A stretch of DNA of 35,999 bases from Anaeroplasmataceae bacterium (GCA_029067355.1 JAIEEQ010000062.1:1-35999); one strand, 5' to 3'. Shown: positions 1 through 8,292, counted from the first letter of the stretch. A program made the numbers and translations. The notes: generated by a model from the letters alone, not told the origin.

Positions 1-2
1 CG

Positions 3-86
3 GATGTACTATCAATTGAAAGTAAAGATGTAGTAAGAAATACTATTAAAATAGCTACAAAAATTTTTTTAAATTTCCTTATATAA
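3..86 (+). CDS. C-terminal end of an unidentified gene cut by the window edge
   Basis: An open frame enters from the left edge and ends at TAA 84-86. The 27 visible residues begin DVLSIESKDVVRNT and end KIFLNFLI. The pattern (a DVLSIES turn followed by an amphipathic helix) recalls the last helix of M28/M20-type metallopeptidases, but this is too short to assign. No start can be seen. Confidence 0.35.
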   Translation, partial: DVLSIESKDVVRNTIKIATKIFLNFLI

Positions 87-260
87 AATCTCCCTTCTTC
101 AATTAAATTATAGCACATTATCACTAGTTTTAAAATACCTAAAATAATTAATCTCTTATTGTCAAAATTAAGTCAATAAGATATCACTTGAATTTCAAAT
201 CGCATTAAAGCGTATAAAAAGAAAAAAATAACTAGAATTATCAATTTTACCTTCATTTAA

Positions 261-398
261 CTGTTTTCTTATTTAAATTTTCTTAAAGATGGCAATTTAC
301 AACGATTTTATGATATAAAGTTTGATAATGATGTATTTAGAACCTATTTTGCTATAATGGCAGAAGACCACGAAAGGTATAGAAACGCCTCAAAATAG
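261..398 (+). pseudogene. Decayed coding fragment, C-terminal 45 residues, no start
   Basis: The frame opens after a TAA at 258-260 and runs to TAG 396-398. Its translation has the composition of a real protein (it includes KDGNLQRFYDIKFDNDVF followed by RTYFAIMAEDHERYRN). There is no ATG, GTG or TTG with a ribosome binding site, so it is probably the tail of a gene that lost its front. I do not recognise the family. Confidence 0.35.
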
Positions 399-439
399 AA
401 ATGTGCCACTACAAAAAGTCTTATATTCTCATTCTTTCT

Positions 440-559
440 CTATTCATATTTCCATTTGTCCAATATGCAGTCGTATCGTTTTTCCCTTGCGTCAATGTCA
501 TTTTATAATATGGACAACAAGCGTATTACTCTTCTATATTCTTCTTTCGTTGTTGCCAT
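440..559 (-). pseudogene. Short gene with promoter and RBS but an in-frame stop
   Basis: ATG at 559 is preceded by AGGAG at good spacing (complement of 563-567). The frame gives MATTKEEYRRVIRLLSIL, then TAA, then 20 more charged residues (NDIDAREKRYDCILDKWKYE) and TAG at 440-442. The continuity of composition across the stop suggests a nonsense mutation in a gene of about 39 residues, or an 18-residue product. Family unknown. Confidence 0.4.
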
Positions 560-586
560 TCGTCTCCTAATTTCTAAAAATTAATT

Positions 587-615
587 CTTATAAGTTTTAG
601 ATTCTTTTATATCAA
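587..615 (-). promoter_or_regulatory. Promoter for the broken small gene at 440-559
   Basis: On the minus strand TTGATA (610-615) and TATAAG (587-592) are separated by 17 bases (593-609). The site lies 28 bases upstream of the ATG at 559. Confidence 0.45.
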
Positions 616-685
616 TTCTTTTTTTCTTAAACAAGTTAATTCATATCCATATTTTCATCCACTCTATCCTGAACTTATATCACAC

Positions 686-708
686 CTTGATATTGATCAA
701 GTTTTTTT
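686..708 (+). terminator. Intrinsic terminator
   Basis: Stem CTTGAT (686-691) and ATCAAG (696-701) closes a four-base loop and is followed by seven T (702-708). It would end plus-strand transcripts coming from the decayed region on the left and isolates the gene at 836. Confidence 0.5.
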
Positions 709-771
709 AAAAATTCTTGGCACTCACAATATTGTCAAATTGTAAAAAAGTAGTAAAAGACTCAAAAGCAC

Positions 772-800
772 TTGAAAATAATGTATAAAAATGTTATAAT
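772..800 (+). promoter_or_regulatory. Promoter for the Imm1-like gene
   Basis: TTGAAA (772-777) and TATAAT (795-800) are spaced by exactly 17 bases (778-794), 35 bases before the start codon at 836. Confidence 0.7.
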
Positions 801-835
801 TTTTTCTACAAATTTAAATATGATAGGAGAAACTT

Positions 836-1240
836 ATGATTACTTTTTATGGACCTGATGGTGAAAAATTTGAAAATCCAAGCGATGAATTTATAAAAGA
901 ATTTACCAACAAAGAAGCGGACTATTGGCAACAAGGAAGTGGTGATTCTTCATTTGAAGCAGATAATTGTGATGAAGCTCTTATAATTTTTTATGAAGAG
1001 CCTTATGGATTTTTAATTTTGCGTCATCCAGATTATTTAGTGCCTTATGATGAGGATAAAGATAATGAAAGCATTGAGCATGAGGTTGGTGGTGAACCTA
1101 TGGTTGTGCCAGCTTGTAGCTTTGTAAGCCGTGAGGATGCATATAAAATAATTACAGAGTATGTTAAAAAACAAACCTTTGCAAAAAAATATAATTGGAC
1201 TGATTTATACGAGATAGATTTTGAAGGCAATGAATATTAA
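836..1240 (+). CDS. Imm1-like small acidic protein
   Basis: 134 residues, strongly acidic, no signal peptide or membrane segment. The start has AGGAGA five bases upstream. The central part (about residues 45-110) reads EALIIFYEEPYGFLILRHP, then a short acidic stretch, a VVPACSFVSREDAYKII strand-helix and a closing tryptophan (W121). This order resembles the Imm1 immunity family, in which a Gly-Phe strand, a P-x-x-x-V-S motif and a helix precede a terminal Trp. If so it would bind and neutralise a toxin delivered between cells. No toxin gene is adjacent, so it may be an orphan. It has its own promoter. The family link is by eye only and could be wrong. Confidence 0.5.
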   Translation: MITFYGPDGEKFENPSDEFIKEFTNKEADYWQQGSGDSSFEADNCDEALIIFYEEPYGFLILRHPDYLVPYDEDKDNESIEHEVGGEPMVVPACSFVSREDAYKIITEYVKKQTFAKKYNWTDLYEIDFEGNEY

Positions 1241-1353
1241 TTATATTATGTCAGCATCAAATTAATAAATGACATTAGTGATATATATTTTTATTAAGGC
1301 TAACTAGATTCACTAATAAATTCATTGTTGTTCATAGTCTTCTGCTAAGGTTG

Positions 1354-1483
1354 AAACTCTAATTTGTCTTGACTGACTAAAGCGTAAAAAATAAGCACTT
1401 ACTATCTGTTTAGGATAGTAAGTGCTTATTTTATTAGTAATGTCATTATTTTTGTTATTTTCGTTTAAGACAAATTAGAGTTT
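1354..1483. mobile_element. 130-bp nested inverted repeat, MITE-like
   Basis: Perfect 17-bp terminal inverted repeats (AAACTCTAATTTGTCTT at 1354-1370; its complement at 1467-1483) enclose a second perfect 19-bp hairpin (1388-1406 with 1414-1432). There is no coding capacity. Termini plus a structured core suit a small non-autonomous transposon lodged beside a tRNA gene. I see no clear target duplication and no second copy in the window. Confidence 0.4.
1388..1432. terminator. Bidirectional terminator hairpin
   Basis: A 19-bp perfect stem (1388-1406/1414-1432) with a seven-base loop. It is flanked by T-rich sequence on the plus strand and by a run of A on the left side, so it can terminate the gene at 836 rightward and tRNA-Pro leftward. 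Confidence 0.65.
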
Positions 1484-1490
1484 ATATGGT

Positions 1491-1563
1491 CGGAAAGATG
1501 GGATTTGAACCCACGATCTCTAGCTCCCGAAGCTAGCACTTTACCAAGCTAAGCTACTTTCCG
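1491..1563 (-). tRNA. tRNA-Pro (anticodon CGG)
   Basis: The minus strand folds as a 73-base cloverleaf: acceptor CGGAAAG/CTTTCCG, anticodon stem CTAGC/GCTAG with loop TTCGGGA, and T-arm GTGGGTTCAAATCCCAT. The anticodon CGG reads proline codon CCG. G37 and the C1-G72 pair are typical of bacterial tRNA-Pro. No CCA is encoded. Confidence 0.93.
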
Positions 1564-1635
1564 ATTCTTTCTTATTTGACTAATGAAGGGGTTATTAGTT
1601 GCTCAAAACTTTATTAAGCCTTCTCAAGTATTCTT

Positions 1636-1644
1636 ATTATATCA
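1636..1644 (-). promoter_or_regulatory. Extended -10 promoter for tRNA-Pro
   Basis: TGATATAAT on the minus strand (TATAAT at 1636-1641) lies about 70 bases before the tRNA. There is no good -35, but the TGn extension is present. Confidence 0.35.
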
Positions 1645-1657
1645 TAAGAGTATGAAA

Positions 1658-1681
1658 AGAAAAAGAGGGCATCAAGCCCTC
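1658..1681 (-). terminator. Terminator of the GH105 lipoprotein gene
   Basis: GAGGGC/GCCCTC (1676-1681 with 1665-1670, loop 1671-1675), followed on the minus strand by a T-rich run, 13 bases after the stop codon. Confidence 0.8.
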
Positions 1682-1693
1682 AAATATTCTAGT

Positions 1694-3676
1694 TTATTCT
1701 TTTGTACATTTACCATATAGAGTAATATCCTCAGTAATCATTATATTACTAGGAACTGCTATCTTATAATCCTTATCATAGAAAAATCCTTCAAAAATAT
1801 AGCCTGGAACATACTGATACATAATCTCATTAGAATTAATTTCATTTTCAAAAGAAACATCTCGTTCAATATCAAGATAAACCTGATGAATGTTATGGTA
1901 TTGCTTCAGCTTATTTTGGGATTTTGCATATTCTATATAAGCCATAAGGAATGGTCCAACCCCTTTTGCATCATTACTACCAACAGGCTCTGCAAGATAG
2001 TAAGCAAAGCTACCATCTCGATGAGGACTTTTCTCTGGTCCTAATCCAGCAGTAATACAGATATTATGCAAAGTATTATCCTCATAGCTATAATCATAAA
2101 TACCTTCAAAAATGCTTATTCCAATAGTCTCATAATGGCTTTCCACATATCCTAATTTCGCAGACTTTAAAAGAGCGTAGGCAATCATACTAGAGCCTGA
2201 GGTTTCTAAATAATTCTTGATTGTCGTATCATTAGCCCCATACTGATGATTCTTTAAAGCCTCAACATAGTTTTTTTCAACAAGAAAAGCTGTTGGTCCT
2301 TGATCTATAAGCTGATAAAATAAATTTGTTTTAGAATCCTTATATTGTAAAATACCTTCTAAGGCCTCTTTTAATAATTTTCTTAAATATTCTTTATTTT
2401 CTCCCTCAGGATAATACTCTAACACATCCACCAAAGAAACAATAAACCAGCCATTTGATCTTAGCCAAAAGCTTGAACTATTTCCTGTACTTGAATCAGC
2501 CCAAAATATAGATTTAGTTGTATCATGTCCATGATAATAAAGCTTCTTCTCTTCATCAAACATATGATTCCTAATATATTCATATTGCTGTTTAATTAAA
2601 TTAAATGTACTCTGATCCTCTTTCATTTGTGCATATCGAGCCAAAAAAGGGACATACATATACATTCCATCAAGCCAAATTTGATTCAAATAGGAGGTCT
2701 TATGAGAATAATTCATCGTTCCTTGTGCCAAAGGCATTTTCATTAATTCTTGGTACGTTTTTTCTATGGCCTTTAAATATCTTTCATCCCTAGTCATCTC
2801 ATAAGCATCAAATAAAATACGACTTGCACATACACTATCTAATTCTCCAGAACGATATCCTTCTTTCTTCTGTGTTTCTGGATTGATGAAATCTCCCTCA
2901 AAATCAATATAATAATTGATATAGCGTAAAAAGAAATTTTTATACTCTGCTTTATTTGTTTCCTTGTAAAGATTGACTATGGAATTCAAAAACACTCCAT
3001 CAATATAGTTCCATCTTCCTTTAAATCCTTCTTTATTCCAGCTTGGATAAAAAGAATCAGTTTGAGCAATTAAATTATCAATATACTGATCTAAGCTCTC
3101 TACAAGAACGTCTTTATTCACAATGCCTGGCACATAGGCTAAATCATAGGTAAGCTTAGCATATAGTGCCATATCCCTTGTAATAGGTGTCTGCATATCA
3201 AAAGGAATTTTATAGGAAGAATCCAAATAATATCCCCCCACCTTCATAACCTCTCCAGAAAGAGTGGTATTCGTAGATGGTAAATTTAAAGAGCTAAGAG
3301 ATTTCCCATTTTCAATTTCATAGATTGACTCTTTACTGCCATAATGAAGTTCAATTGTTGAATAGCTGTCCTTAAACAAAACCTTAAATTCCTCTTTATA
3401 TTGAATTTCTTCAAAGGTATAGGTTACATAAAATATAGTTTCACCAATCTGAGGACTTTTGCCATCCTTTATAGAGATTACCAAATCCTGATAAGAAACA
3501 GCTTCCTCATTCTTATAGCATCTCACATAAGGACTAAAATCATAATTTGCATTATAATCCTCTAATTCAATTTCAATAGTAGAGGATATATCAAAACGAA
3601 TTTCTAACTTTTCATTCTTACTACATGAGCATAGGATTCCACATAGTAATAAAAAGAGTAAAAATATCCTTTTCAT
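1694..3676 (-). CDS. Lipoprotein glycoside hydrolase, family 88/105-like
   Basis: 660 residues. An N-terminal signal peptide ends in a lipobox (L15-C-S-C18), so it is probably anchored outside the membrane at Cys18. Residues about 195-590 match unsaturated glucuronyl or rhamnogalacturonyl hydrolases of the GH88/GH105 (YteR-like) type: the WLDGMYM motif at 334-340, SFWLRSNGW at 402-410, ETSGSSMIAYAL at 491-502. These enzymes remove the unsaturated uronate left by polysaccharide lyases. The catalytic part is framed by two InlB-B/Listeria-Bacteroides-type repeats, about residues 135-175 (GGYYLDSSYKIPF ending ALYAKL) and 620-658 (PGYIFEGFFYDKDY ending LYGKC), which suggests a wall or glycan contact role. 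It has its own promoter and terminator. Exact substrate unknown. The start is supported by AAGGGA upstream. Confidence 0.8.
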   Translation of the reverse strand: MKRIFLLFLLLCGILCSCSKNEKLEIRFDISSTIEIELEDYNANYDFSPYVRCYKNEEAVSYQDLVISIKDGKSPQIGETIFYVTYTFEEIQYKEEFKVLFKDSYSTIELHYGSKESIYEIENGKSLSSLNLPSTNTTLSGEVMKVGGYYLDSSYKIPFDMQTPITRDMALYAKLTYDLAYVPGIVNKDVLVESLDQYIDNLIAQTDSFYPSWNKEGFKGRWNYIDGVFLNSIVNLYKETNKAEYKNFFLRYINYYIDFEGDFINPETQKKEGYRSGELDSVCASRILFDAYEMTRDERYLKAIEKTYQELMKMPLAQGTMNYSHKTSYLNQIWLDGMYMYVPFLARYAQMKEDQSTFNLIKQQYEYIRNHMFDEEKKLYYHGHDTTKSIFWADSSTGNSSSFWLRSNGWFIVSLVDVLEYYPEGENKEYLRKLLKEALEGILQYKDSKTNLFYQLIDQGPTAFLVEKNYVEALKNHQYGANDTTIKNYLETSGSSMIAYALLKSAKLGYVESHYETIGISIFEGIYDYSYEDNTLHNICITAGLGPEKSPHRDGSFAYYLAEPVGSNDAKGVGPFLMAYIEYAKSQNKLKQYHNIHQVYLDIERDVSFENEINSNEIMYQYVPGYIFEGFFYDKDYKIAVPSNIMITEDITLYGKCTKE

Positions 3677-3713
3677 ATTGTCTTCCCTTCTTTTTTATAA
3701 TCTTCTCATCTAT

Positions 3714-3742
3714 ATTTTAGCAGACCAAGCTCCTATTTTCAA
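3714..3742 (-). promoter_or_regulatory. Promoter of the GH105 lipoprotein gene
   Basis: Minus strand TTGAAA (3737-3742), 17-base spacer, TAAAAT (3714-3719), 38 bases before the ATG at 3676. The -35 abuts the terminator of the upstream permease gene. Confidence 0.6.
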
Positions 3743-3766
3743 GAAAAAAGAGCCCATGGGGCTCTT
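3743..3766 (-). terminator. Terminator of the uracil permease gene
   Basis: AAGAGCCC/GGGCTCTT stem (3759-3766 with 3748-3755, three-base loop) running into a T tract on the minus strand, eight bases past the stop codon. Confidence 0.85.
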
Positions 3767-3773
3767 CATAAAA

Positions 3774-5216
3774 CTACTCTATTGAATCTATATCCTTAGA
3801 TTCTGCGACTTCTTTTATTGTTTTTGGCAAAACCAAATTCATTATTATACCTAATAGCATGGCTACCGCAGTTGAAGAAATTGTAATCACATTACTTCCT
3901 AATACACCACCAAAGCCTAAAGCAAGACCACCAATTCCAGCAACTAAAATAACGGAGGCTATAACTATGTTTCTAGTTTGTCCAAAATCAACCTTCTCCT
4001 TTACAAGCATCTTCACACCACTAGAAGCAATGAATCCATAAAGAATCAAGGAAACTCCACCTGTAATACATGCAGGAATAGTTTGTAAAAGAGTTGTTAA
4101 AGGAGCAAAGAATCCTAACACAATCGACAGGATAGACGCTAATATAATTACAGAAACAGAAGCAATCTTAGATACACCAATGACAGCCACATTTTCACCA
4201 TACGTCGTATTTGCAGCACCACATAATACTCCAGATACTGCTGTTGCAACACCATCACCAATCAAAGTTCTTGTCAAGCCAGGCTCTCCATCAAGCAAAT
4301 CTCGGTTAATAATGTTCCCAAGATTCTTGTGGTCCCCAATATGCTCACAAATAGTAACCAAAGCAACAGGGATAAACAATAAAGCAACCTGTCCTACTGT
4401 CTTCAAAGAAAATACAGCATTTTGAGAAATTGTTTTGACAAACACAAAATCAATCGTTATCCAAGAGCCAACATTCGACCAATCTTTATTGAACAGGGAA
4501 AAATCCACAATCTTCAGCCAGTCTGTATGAGCTAGATGACCAATACCTGTTAAAATACACGCAAGTATATAAGCACCAACCATACCAATAACAAATGGAA
4601 TCAACGTAATGTTTTTTCTCTTAGAGGTTGCACAAAAGGCAGTTAAGAAGCAAGCAAATAACGCAATGACAATAGACATAAAGGTGTATTGCCAAGGAAG
4701 GCTTTCGCCAGCATGAAGGGACTGAAAAATAGAAATACCAGCGGTACCCCCTGTAACATTTCCAATTGCAGAGCCAGCAAGACCTAAACCAATCACCATA
4801 ATAATAGGTCCAATTACCACAGGAGGTAAAAGCTTATTTAACCATCCTGTTCCAACCTTCTTGATAATTAAAGCAATAACCACATAAACTAAACCAACCA
4901 TAGCCATGCCAAGCATCACTGCACCATAATTCATTGTGCCATCATCTACCATACCTAAGGTTAAAGCAGTTGACATAGGTGCAAGATAGGCAAATGAGCT
5001 ACTTAAGAAAACAGGAGATTTCCTTTTGGTGGTAAAAATGTAAATCAAAGTACCACATCCTGCCGCTATCAGCGTAGGACCAATCGGCAATCCTGTAATC
5101 AAAGGAACGGTAATACACGCAACCAGCATTGCCAAAATATGCTGAATTGCAAACAAAATCCACTGCGACTTCTTCTTTGGGCTTTCTTCTACATCCAAGA
5201 CTAATTCTTTTTCCAT
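3774..5216 (-). CDS. uraA: NCS2 family uracil permease
   Basis: 480 residues, about 12-14 membrane segments, with no signal peptide. The amino end IQHILAMLVACITVPL is the classical opening of the NCS2 nucleobase-cation symporters, and the length matches UraA/PyrP. It would import uracil by proton symport. It has its own extended -10 promoter and its own terminator, so it is not part of the preQ1 operon that lies just upstream. Since NCS2 proteins also carry purines and xanthine, transport of a deazapurine is conceivable from the neighbourhood but nothing in the sequence shows it. The ATG has GAAAGG upstream. Confidence 0.88.
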   Translation of the reverse strand: MEKELVLDVEESPKKKSQWILFAIQHILAMLVACITVPLITGLPIGPTLIAAGCGTLIYIFTTKRKSPVFLSSSFAYLAPMSTALTLGMVDDGTMNYGAVMLGMAMVGLVYVVIALIIKKVGTGWLNKLLPPVVIGPIIMVIGLGLAGSAIGNVTGGTAGISIFQSLHAGESLPWQYTFMSIVIALFACFLTAFCATSKRKNITLIPFVIGMVGAYILACILTGIGHLAHTDWLKIVDFSLFNKDWSNVGSWITIDFVFVKTISQNAVFSLKTVGQVALLFIPVALVTICEHIGDHKNLGNIINRDLLDGEPGLTRTLIGDGVATAVSGVLCGAANTTYGENVAVIGVSKIASVSVIILASILSIVLGFFAPLTTLLQTIPACITGGVSLILYGFIASSGVKMLVKEKVDFGQTRNIVIASVILVAGIGGLALGFGGVLGSNVITISSTAVAMLLGIIMNLVLPKTIKEVAESKDIDSIE

Positions 5217-5270
5217 AAATTTACCTTTCTTTATTCAATTTTTGAGTTGCTATTTCAACCCTTAAGGGCG

Positions 5271-5279
5271 ATTATACCA
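5271..5279 (-). promoter_or_regulatory. Extended -10 promoter and short leader of the permease gene
   Basis: TGGTATAAT on the minus strand (TATAAT at 5271-5276). The 50-base leader that follows holds a CCCTTAAGGG palindrome and a small GTTG/CAAC hairpin. I found no known riboswitch or PyrR-type structure in it. Confidence 0.5.
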
Positions 5280-5382
5280 CAAAGAAAGTCGAAAAGAAAC
5301 AATTTTTTTCATTTTATAAAAAAATTAAAATATATCTACTTCTTTAACCAAGAATGCATCCTTCCTCAAACTTCTACTATTT

Positions 5383-5865
5383 TCACCTATTATCTACGAC
5401 CTCTGGATTCATATCATGCCAAAATAAGCGTTGTTGTGCCATTTGTTCAAATTTTGTACCTGGCTTACCATAGTTGCAATAAGGATCAATAGAAATTCCT
5501 CCTCGAGGAGTGAACTTCCCCCATACCTCAATATATCGAGGCTCCATAAGCTCAACTAGATCCTTCATAATAATATTTATGCAATCCTCATGAAAGTCTC
5601 CATGATTACGAAAACTGAATAAATATAGCTTTAAGGATTTTGATTCAACCATCTTTATATCTGGAATATAGGAAATGTATATTGTTGCAAAATCAGGTTG
5701 TCCTGTAATTGGACATAAGGATGTAAACTCAGGACAATTAAATTTTACAAAATAGTCATTCTCTAGATGCTTGTTAATAAAGGTTTCTAATACCTCAGGA
5801 GCATAATCCATACTATATTTTGTTTTAGCTCCTAATACTGTTAAATTTTCATTAGTACGACTCAT
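5383..5865 (-). CDS. queF: NADPH-dependent 7-cyano-7-deazaguanine reductase
   Basis: 160 residues, short unimodular QueF type. It reduces the nitrile preQ0 to the amine preQ1 in queuosine tRNA modification, in the cytosol. Key residues are visible: the thioimide-forming Cys51 and Asp58 in [12 protein letters not shown], and the QueF signature ESKSLK at 74-79. It is the last gene of the preQ1 operon and overlaps queC by four bases (ATGA-type junction), so the two are probably translationally coupled. No clear hairpin terminator follows. Confidence 0.95.
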   Translation of the reverse strand: MSRTNENLTVLGAKTKYSMDYAPEVLETFINKHLENDYFVKFNCPEFTSLCPITGQPDFATIYISYIPDIKMVESKSLKLYLFSFRNHGDFHEDCINIIMKDLVELMEPRYIEVWGKFTPRGGISIDPYCNYGKPGTKFEQMAQQRLFWHDMNPEVVDNR

Positions 5866-6551
5866 AATTCCTCCTCATATTCTATTGGGTCTTCTACCCC
5901 ATTTGCTAAAAATGCATTTTTTCTATCTATGCATGTTCCACATTTTCCGCAGGCCTTTTTATGCCCCTCATAGCAGCTCCATGTAAGATGATATGGCACA
6001 TGAAGTCGTAGACCTTCTTTTACAACATCCTTCTTACCAACATTTACAAAAGGTCCTTCTACATGGACCTGTTTGCCACTTCCAATATAGATAGCCTGAT
6101 TCATATACTCTGTAAATTCCAAGCTACAATCTGGATAAGCATTTCCACAAGAATCATCAGAATGTGCTCCATAATAAATCGTATCACAGCCCTTAGAAAT
6201 AGCAATAGATGCAGAGGCAGAAAGAAATAGCCCATTTCGAAATGGAACATAGGTTGACACTACGCCATTTGTTTTGCTGACCTGCAAATCGTAGGATTCG
6301 TGTGGGATATCCTCATGAGAATGCTTTAAAAGGGAACAATCAGAATATTCAAATATTTTTGCCAAATCCAAGTATAAGTGTTCAACTCCATAGTAGTTAG
6401 CTATATCAATGCTTGAGGTAAGCTCACGGTCATGCTTTTGACCATATAGAATACTCAACGCTACAACATTATCCTTTCCTGCTTTTTCTATTGCCTTTGC
6501 TAAGGCTGTTGTAGAGTCAACTCCACCACTGAACAATACTAAAATTTTCAA
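5862..6551 (-). CDS. queC: 7-cyano-7-deazaguanine synthase
   Basis: 229 residues. QueC converts 7-carboxy-7-deazaguanine and ammonia to preQ0 with ATP. The PP-loop [10 protein letters not shown] is at residues 7-16, and the zinc site of four cysteines is near the C-terminus ([17 protein letters not shown]). Length is normal. It overlaps folE upstream and queF downstream by four bases each. Confidence 0.95.
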   Translation of the reverse strand: MKILVLFSGGVDSTTALAKAIEKAGKDNVVALSILYGQKHDRELTSSIDIANYYGVEHLYLDLAKIFEYSDCSLLKHSHEDIPHESYDLQVSKTNGVVSTYVPFRNGLFLSASASIAISKGCDTIYYGAHSDDSCGNAYPDCSLEFTEYMNQAIYIGSGKQVHVEGPFVNVGKKDVVKEGLRLHVPYHLTWSCYEGHKKACGKCGTCIDRKNAFLANGVEDPIEYEEEL

Positions 6552-7105
6552 TTCAAATCACTCTCCATTATATTTCCTATTTTTGATTTTGTTACTGTAT
6601 AGCTTTTCTTTTTGATGCCACGTGCTGATACACAGGAATGACACCCTTTAATACGTACATATATTTCCTCTGCATTTGTTATTTTTTTAATAATATACAA
6701 AATATCTTCAGTTATTCTTTCCTGAAGCTGTAACCTCTTAGACACCATATCAGCAATCCTAGCAAGCTTAGAAAGACCTATAACTCTTCCATTTGGTCTA
6801 TAAGCAATATCAACTGTCATATCATACATCAATGCCAAATGATGCTCACAAAAGGAAAAGATATCTATATTCTTTATTACTACTAGATTTCTAGAATCTG
6901 TTAATATATCCTCATCAAATGTTTTATCAAACATTTCTGCAATTTCATCATTGGTATAATTCATTCCCTCAAGCATTTCTGCAAGCATACTAGCCGCTCT
7001 TTTTGGAGTATCAGCTAGTCCATCCTTAGAAACATCAGCTCCTACGGCAAATAAAACTTCTTTTATCGCATTCTGGAGTCTTTTTTCGTCCACCATTCTA
7101 TACAC
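6548..7105 (-). CDS. folE: GTP cyclohydrolase I
   Basis: 185 residues. FolE opens GTP to dihydroneopterin triphosphate, the first step of both folate and 7-deazapurine synthesis. The zinc ligands are present in FCEHHLALM and GCHSCVSARG. Its place between queE and queC, behind a preQ1 riboswitch, suggests this copy serves the queuosine branch. It overlaps queE by eight bases. Confidence 0.94.
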   Translation of the reverse strand: MYRMVDEKRLQNAIKEVLFAVGADVSKDGLADTPKRAASMLAEMLEGMNYTNDEIAEMFDKTFDEDILTDSRNLVVIKNIDIFSFCEHHLALMYDMTVDIAYRPNGRVIGLSKLARIADMVSKRLQLQERITEDILYIIKKITNAEEIYVRIKGCHSCVSARGIKKKSYTVTKSKIGNIMESDLN

Positions 7106-7748
7106 CTCTTTTTTCCTTATCCCAGATCAATTTATGAATTTGAAGCTGGATACGCACAGAATTTAAAGCATACTCCTTCATAAAATCTACAATGTCTTGA
7201 GGATCTATTACTCCAAACACAGGACTTATAATACAATTTGTCTTTTGATATAAATCAAACTGATCCATAATCTCTTTACTTCTGATAAGATCTGCCTTAT
7301 CTCCACAGACAAATTTTACTGTATCCCCATTAGTAATATACTTATAGTTATCTACCTCCATTTTAGTTTCCTCCATAGAATATGGAGTTTTATAATCTAG
7401 TGTAAATGAAACATTTTTAATATTTCTATATGGAAGAATGCTTATGCTTCCATTTGTTTCTATTTCAATATAGAGGTCATGCCTACTCAGGCTTTCCAGT
7501 AATTCCTTAATTTCTGGCTGAATTAAAGGCTCTCCACCTGTCAATGTAACATTCTTAATCCCTGTAAAAAGAATATAATCCACAATTTCATTTATACTTT
7601 CTTCTGTATATTTGGGATGATCATAGGAATAAATTGTATCACAATATACACATCTTAAATTGCAATTTGCAAAACGGATAAATACAGCAAGCTGTCCTTG
7701 TCTAATGCCCTCTCCATTAATACTTATAAATTTCTCAACTACTCGCAT
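7098..7748 (-). CDS. queE: 7-carboxy-7-deazaguanine synthase, radical SAM
   Basis: 216 residues from the chosen start. It rearranges 6-carboxytetrahydropterin to 7-carboxy-7-deazaguanine with an iron-sulfur cluster and SAM. The cluster motif is CNLRCVYC (C-x3-C-x2-C), preceded by the ISINGEG opening typical of QueE. The frame is open five codons further upstream (to 7763), but the ATG at 7748 has GAGG placed correctly inside the end of queD, so I take MRVVEKF as the true start. It overlaps queD by ten bases. Confidence 0.94.
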   Translation of the reverse strand: MRVVEKFISINGEGIRQGQLAVFIRFANCNLRCVYCDTIYSYDHPKYTEESINEIVDYILFTGIKNVTLTGGEPLIQPEIKELLESLSRHDLYIEIETNGSISILPYRNIKNVSFTLDYKTPYSMEETKMEVDNYKYITNGDTVKFVCGDKADLIRSKEIMDQFDLYQKTNCIISPVFGVIDPQDIVDFMKEYALNSVRIQLQIHKLIWDKEKRGV

Positions 7749-8137
7749 ATATACCTCGCACAATTTGTAGGGGTTTCATAAACCTCAGCATATAAGCATT
7801 TATATTTATCATTTACCTTATCAAAGAAATACTTTGAAAAGTTTTCAGCAGTAGTTCTAAAATCTACCTCACGAATAAGAAACTCTTCCTTTAAGAGATT
7901 TAATGTTTCCTTATTAAGACTTCCTTTTTCAACAATAAAGGAATGATCAAAAAAATCACACAGCTCCTTTAAATAAGCCTTTACTATACCAAAATCTACA
8001 ACCATACCATTATCAAGCTCTCCTTTGATGCAAACAATCACTTTCCATCTATGCCCATGAATGTTATGACATTTCCCCTTATAATTGCTTAAAAAATGAG
8101 CAGCATCAAAAGAACTTTCACATGTTACTGAATACAT
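7739..8137 (-). CDS. queD: 6-carboxytetrahydropterin synthase
   Basis: 132 residues from the chosen start. QueD turns dihydroneopterin triphosphate into 6-carboxytetrahydropterin. The catalytic Cys and zinc histidines are visible in FDAAHFLSNYKGKCHNIHGH. The frame extends to TTG 8146 and ATG 8143, but the AGGAG at 8147-8151 is too close to those; the ATG at 8137 lies nine bases from it and is preferred. It is the first gene after the preQ1-I riboswitch and leads a five-gene operon with overlapping ends. Confidence 0.93.
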   Translation of the reverse strand: MYSVTCESSFDAAHFLSNYKGKCHNIHGHRWKVIVCIKGELDNGMVVDFGIVKAYLKELCDFFDHSFIVEKGSLNKETLNLLKEEFLIREVDFRTTAENFSKYFFDKVNDKYKCLYAEVYETPTNCARYICE

Positions 8138-8157
8138 AAACATCAACTCCTAACAAT

Positions 8158-8189
8158 AAAAAATGAGGCAACTAAAAAAAAGCTGCCTC
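8158..8189 (-). terminator. Riboswitch-controlled terminator before queD
   Basis: GAGGCAGCT (8181-8189) pairs with AGTTGCCTC (8165-8173) in nine base pairs including one G-U, followed by six T (8158-8163). It lies between the preQ1 aptamer and queD, so it is the expression platform for attenuation. Confidence 0.85.
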
Positions 8190-8204
8190 TTACAAGTACA
8201 TGTT

Positions 8205-8246
8205 TCCTTAGTTTTAAATTATAGACAGGATGGTTACGAACTGTCT
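8205..8246 (-). promoter_or_regulatory. preQ1-I riboswitch
   Basis: On the minus strand AGACAG/CTGTCT closes the 12-base loop TTCGTAACCATC and is followed by an A-rich tail ending AAAACTAAGGA. This is the preQ1-I layout: one short stem, a long loop, then a tail whose GG pairs back to the loop C's as an H-type pseudoknot. It compares directly with the well-known Bacillus subtilis queC leader. Ligand binding should favour the downstream terminator and switch the queD-queE-folE-queC-queF operon off. Confidence 0.88.
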
Positions 8247-8263
8247 TATGAAATTGCTTGTTC

Positions 8264-8292
8264 ATTATAGCATACATTATATTCCAATTCAA
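8264..8292 (-). promoter_or_regulatory. Promoter of the preQ1 operon
   Basis: Minus strand TTGAAT (8287-8292), 17-base spacer, TATAAT (8264-8269). It lies 18 bases before the riboswitch stem. Confidence 0.8.

Noticed and set aside
5217-5270. Permease leader as a second preQ1 or other riboswitch
   Set aside because: The hairpin loop is only six bases and the conserved CUAAGG-type tail is absent.
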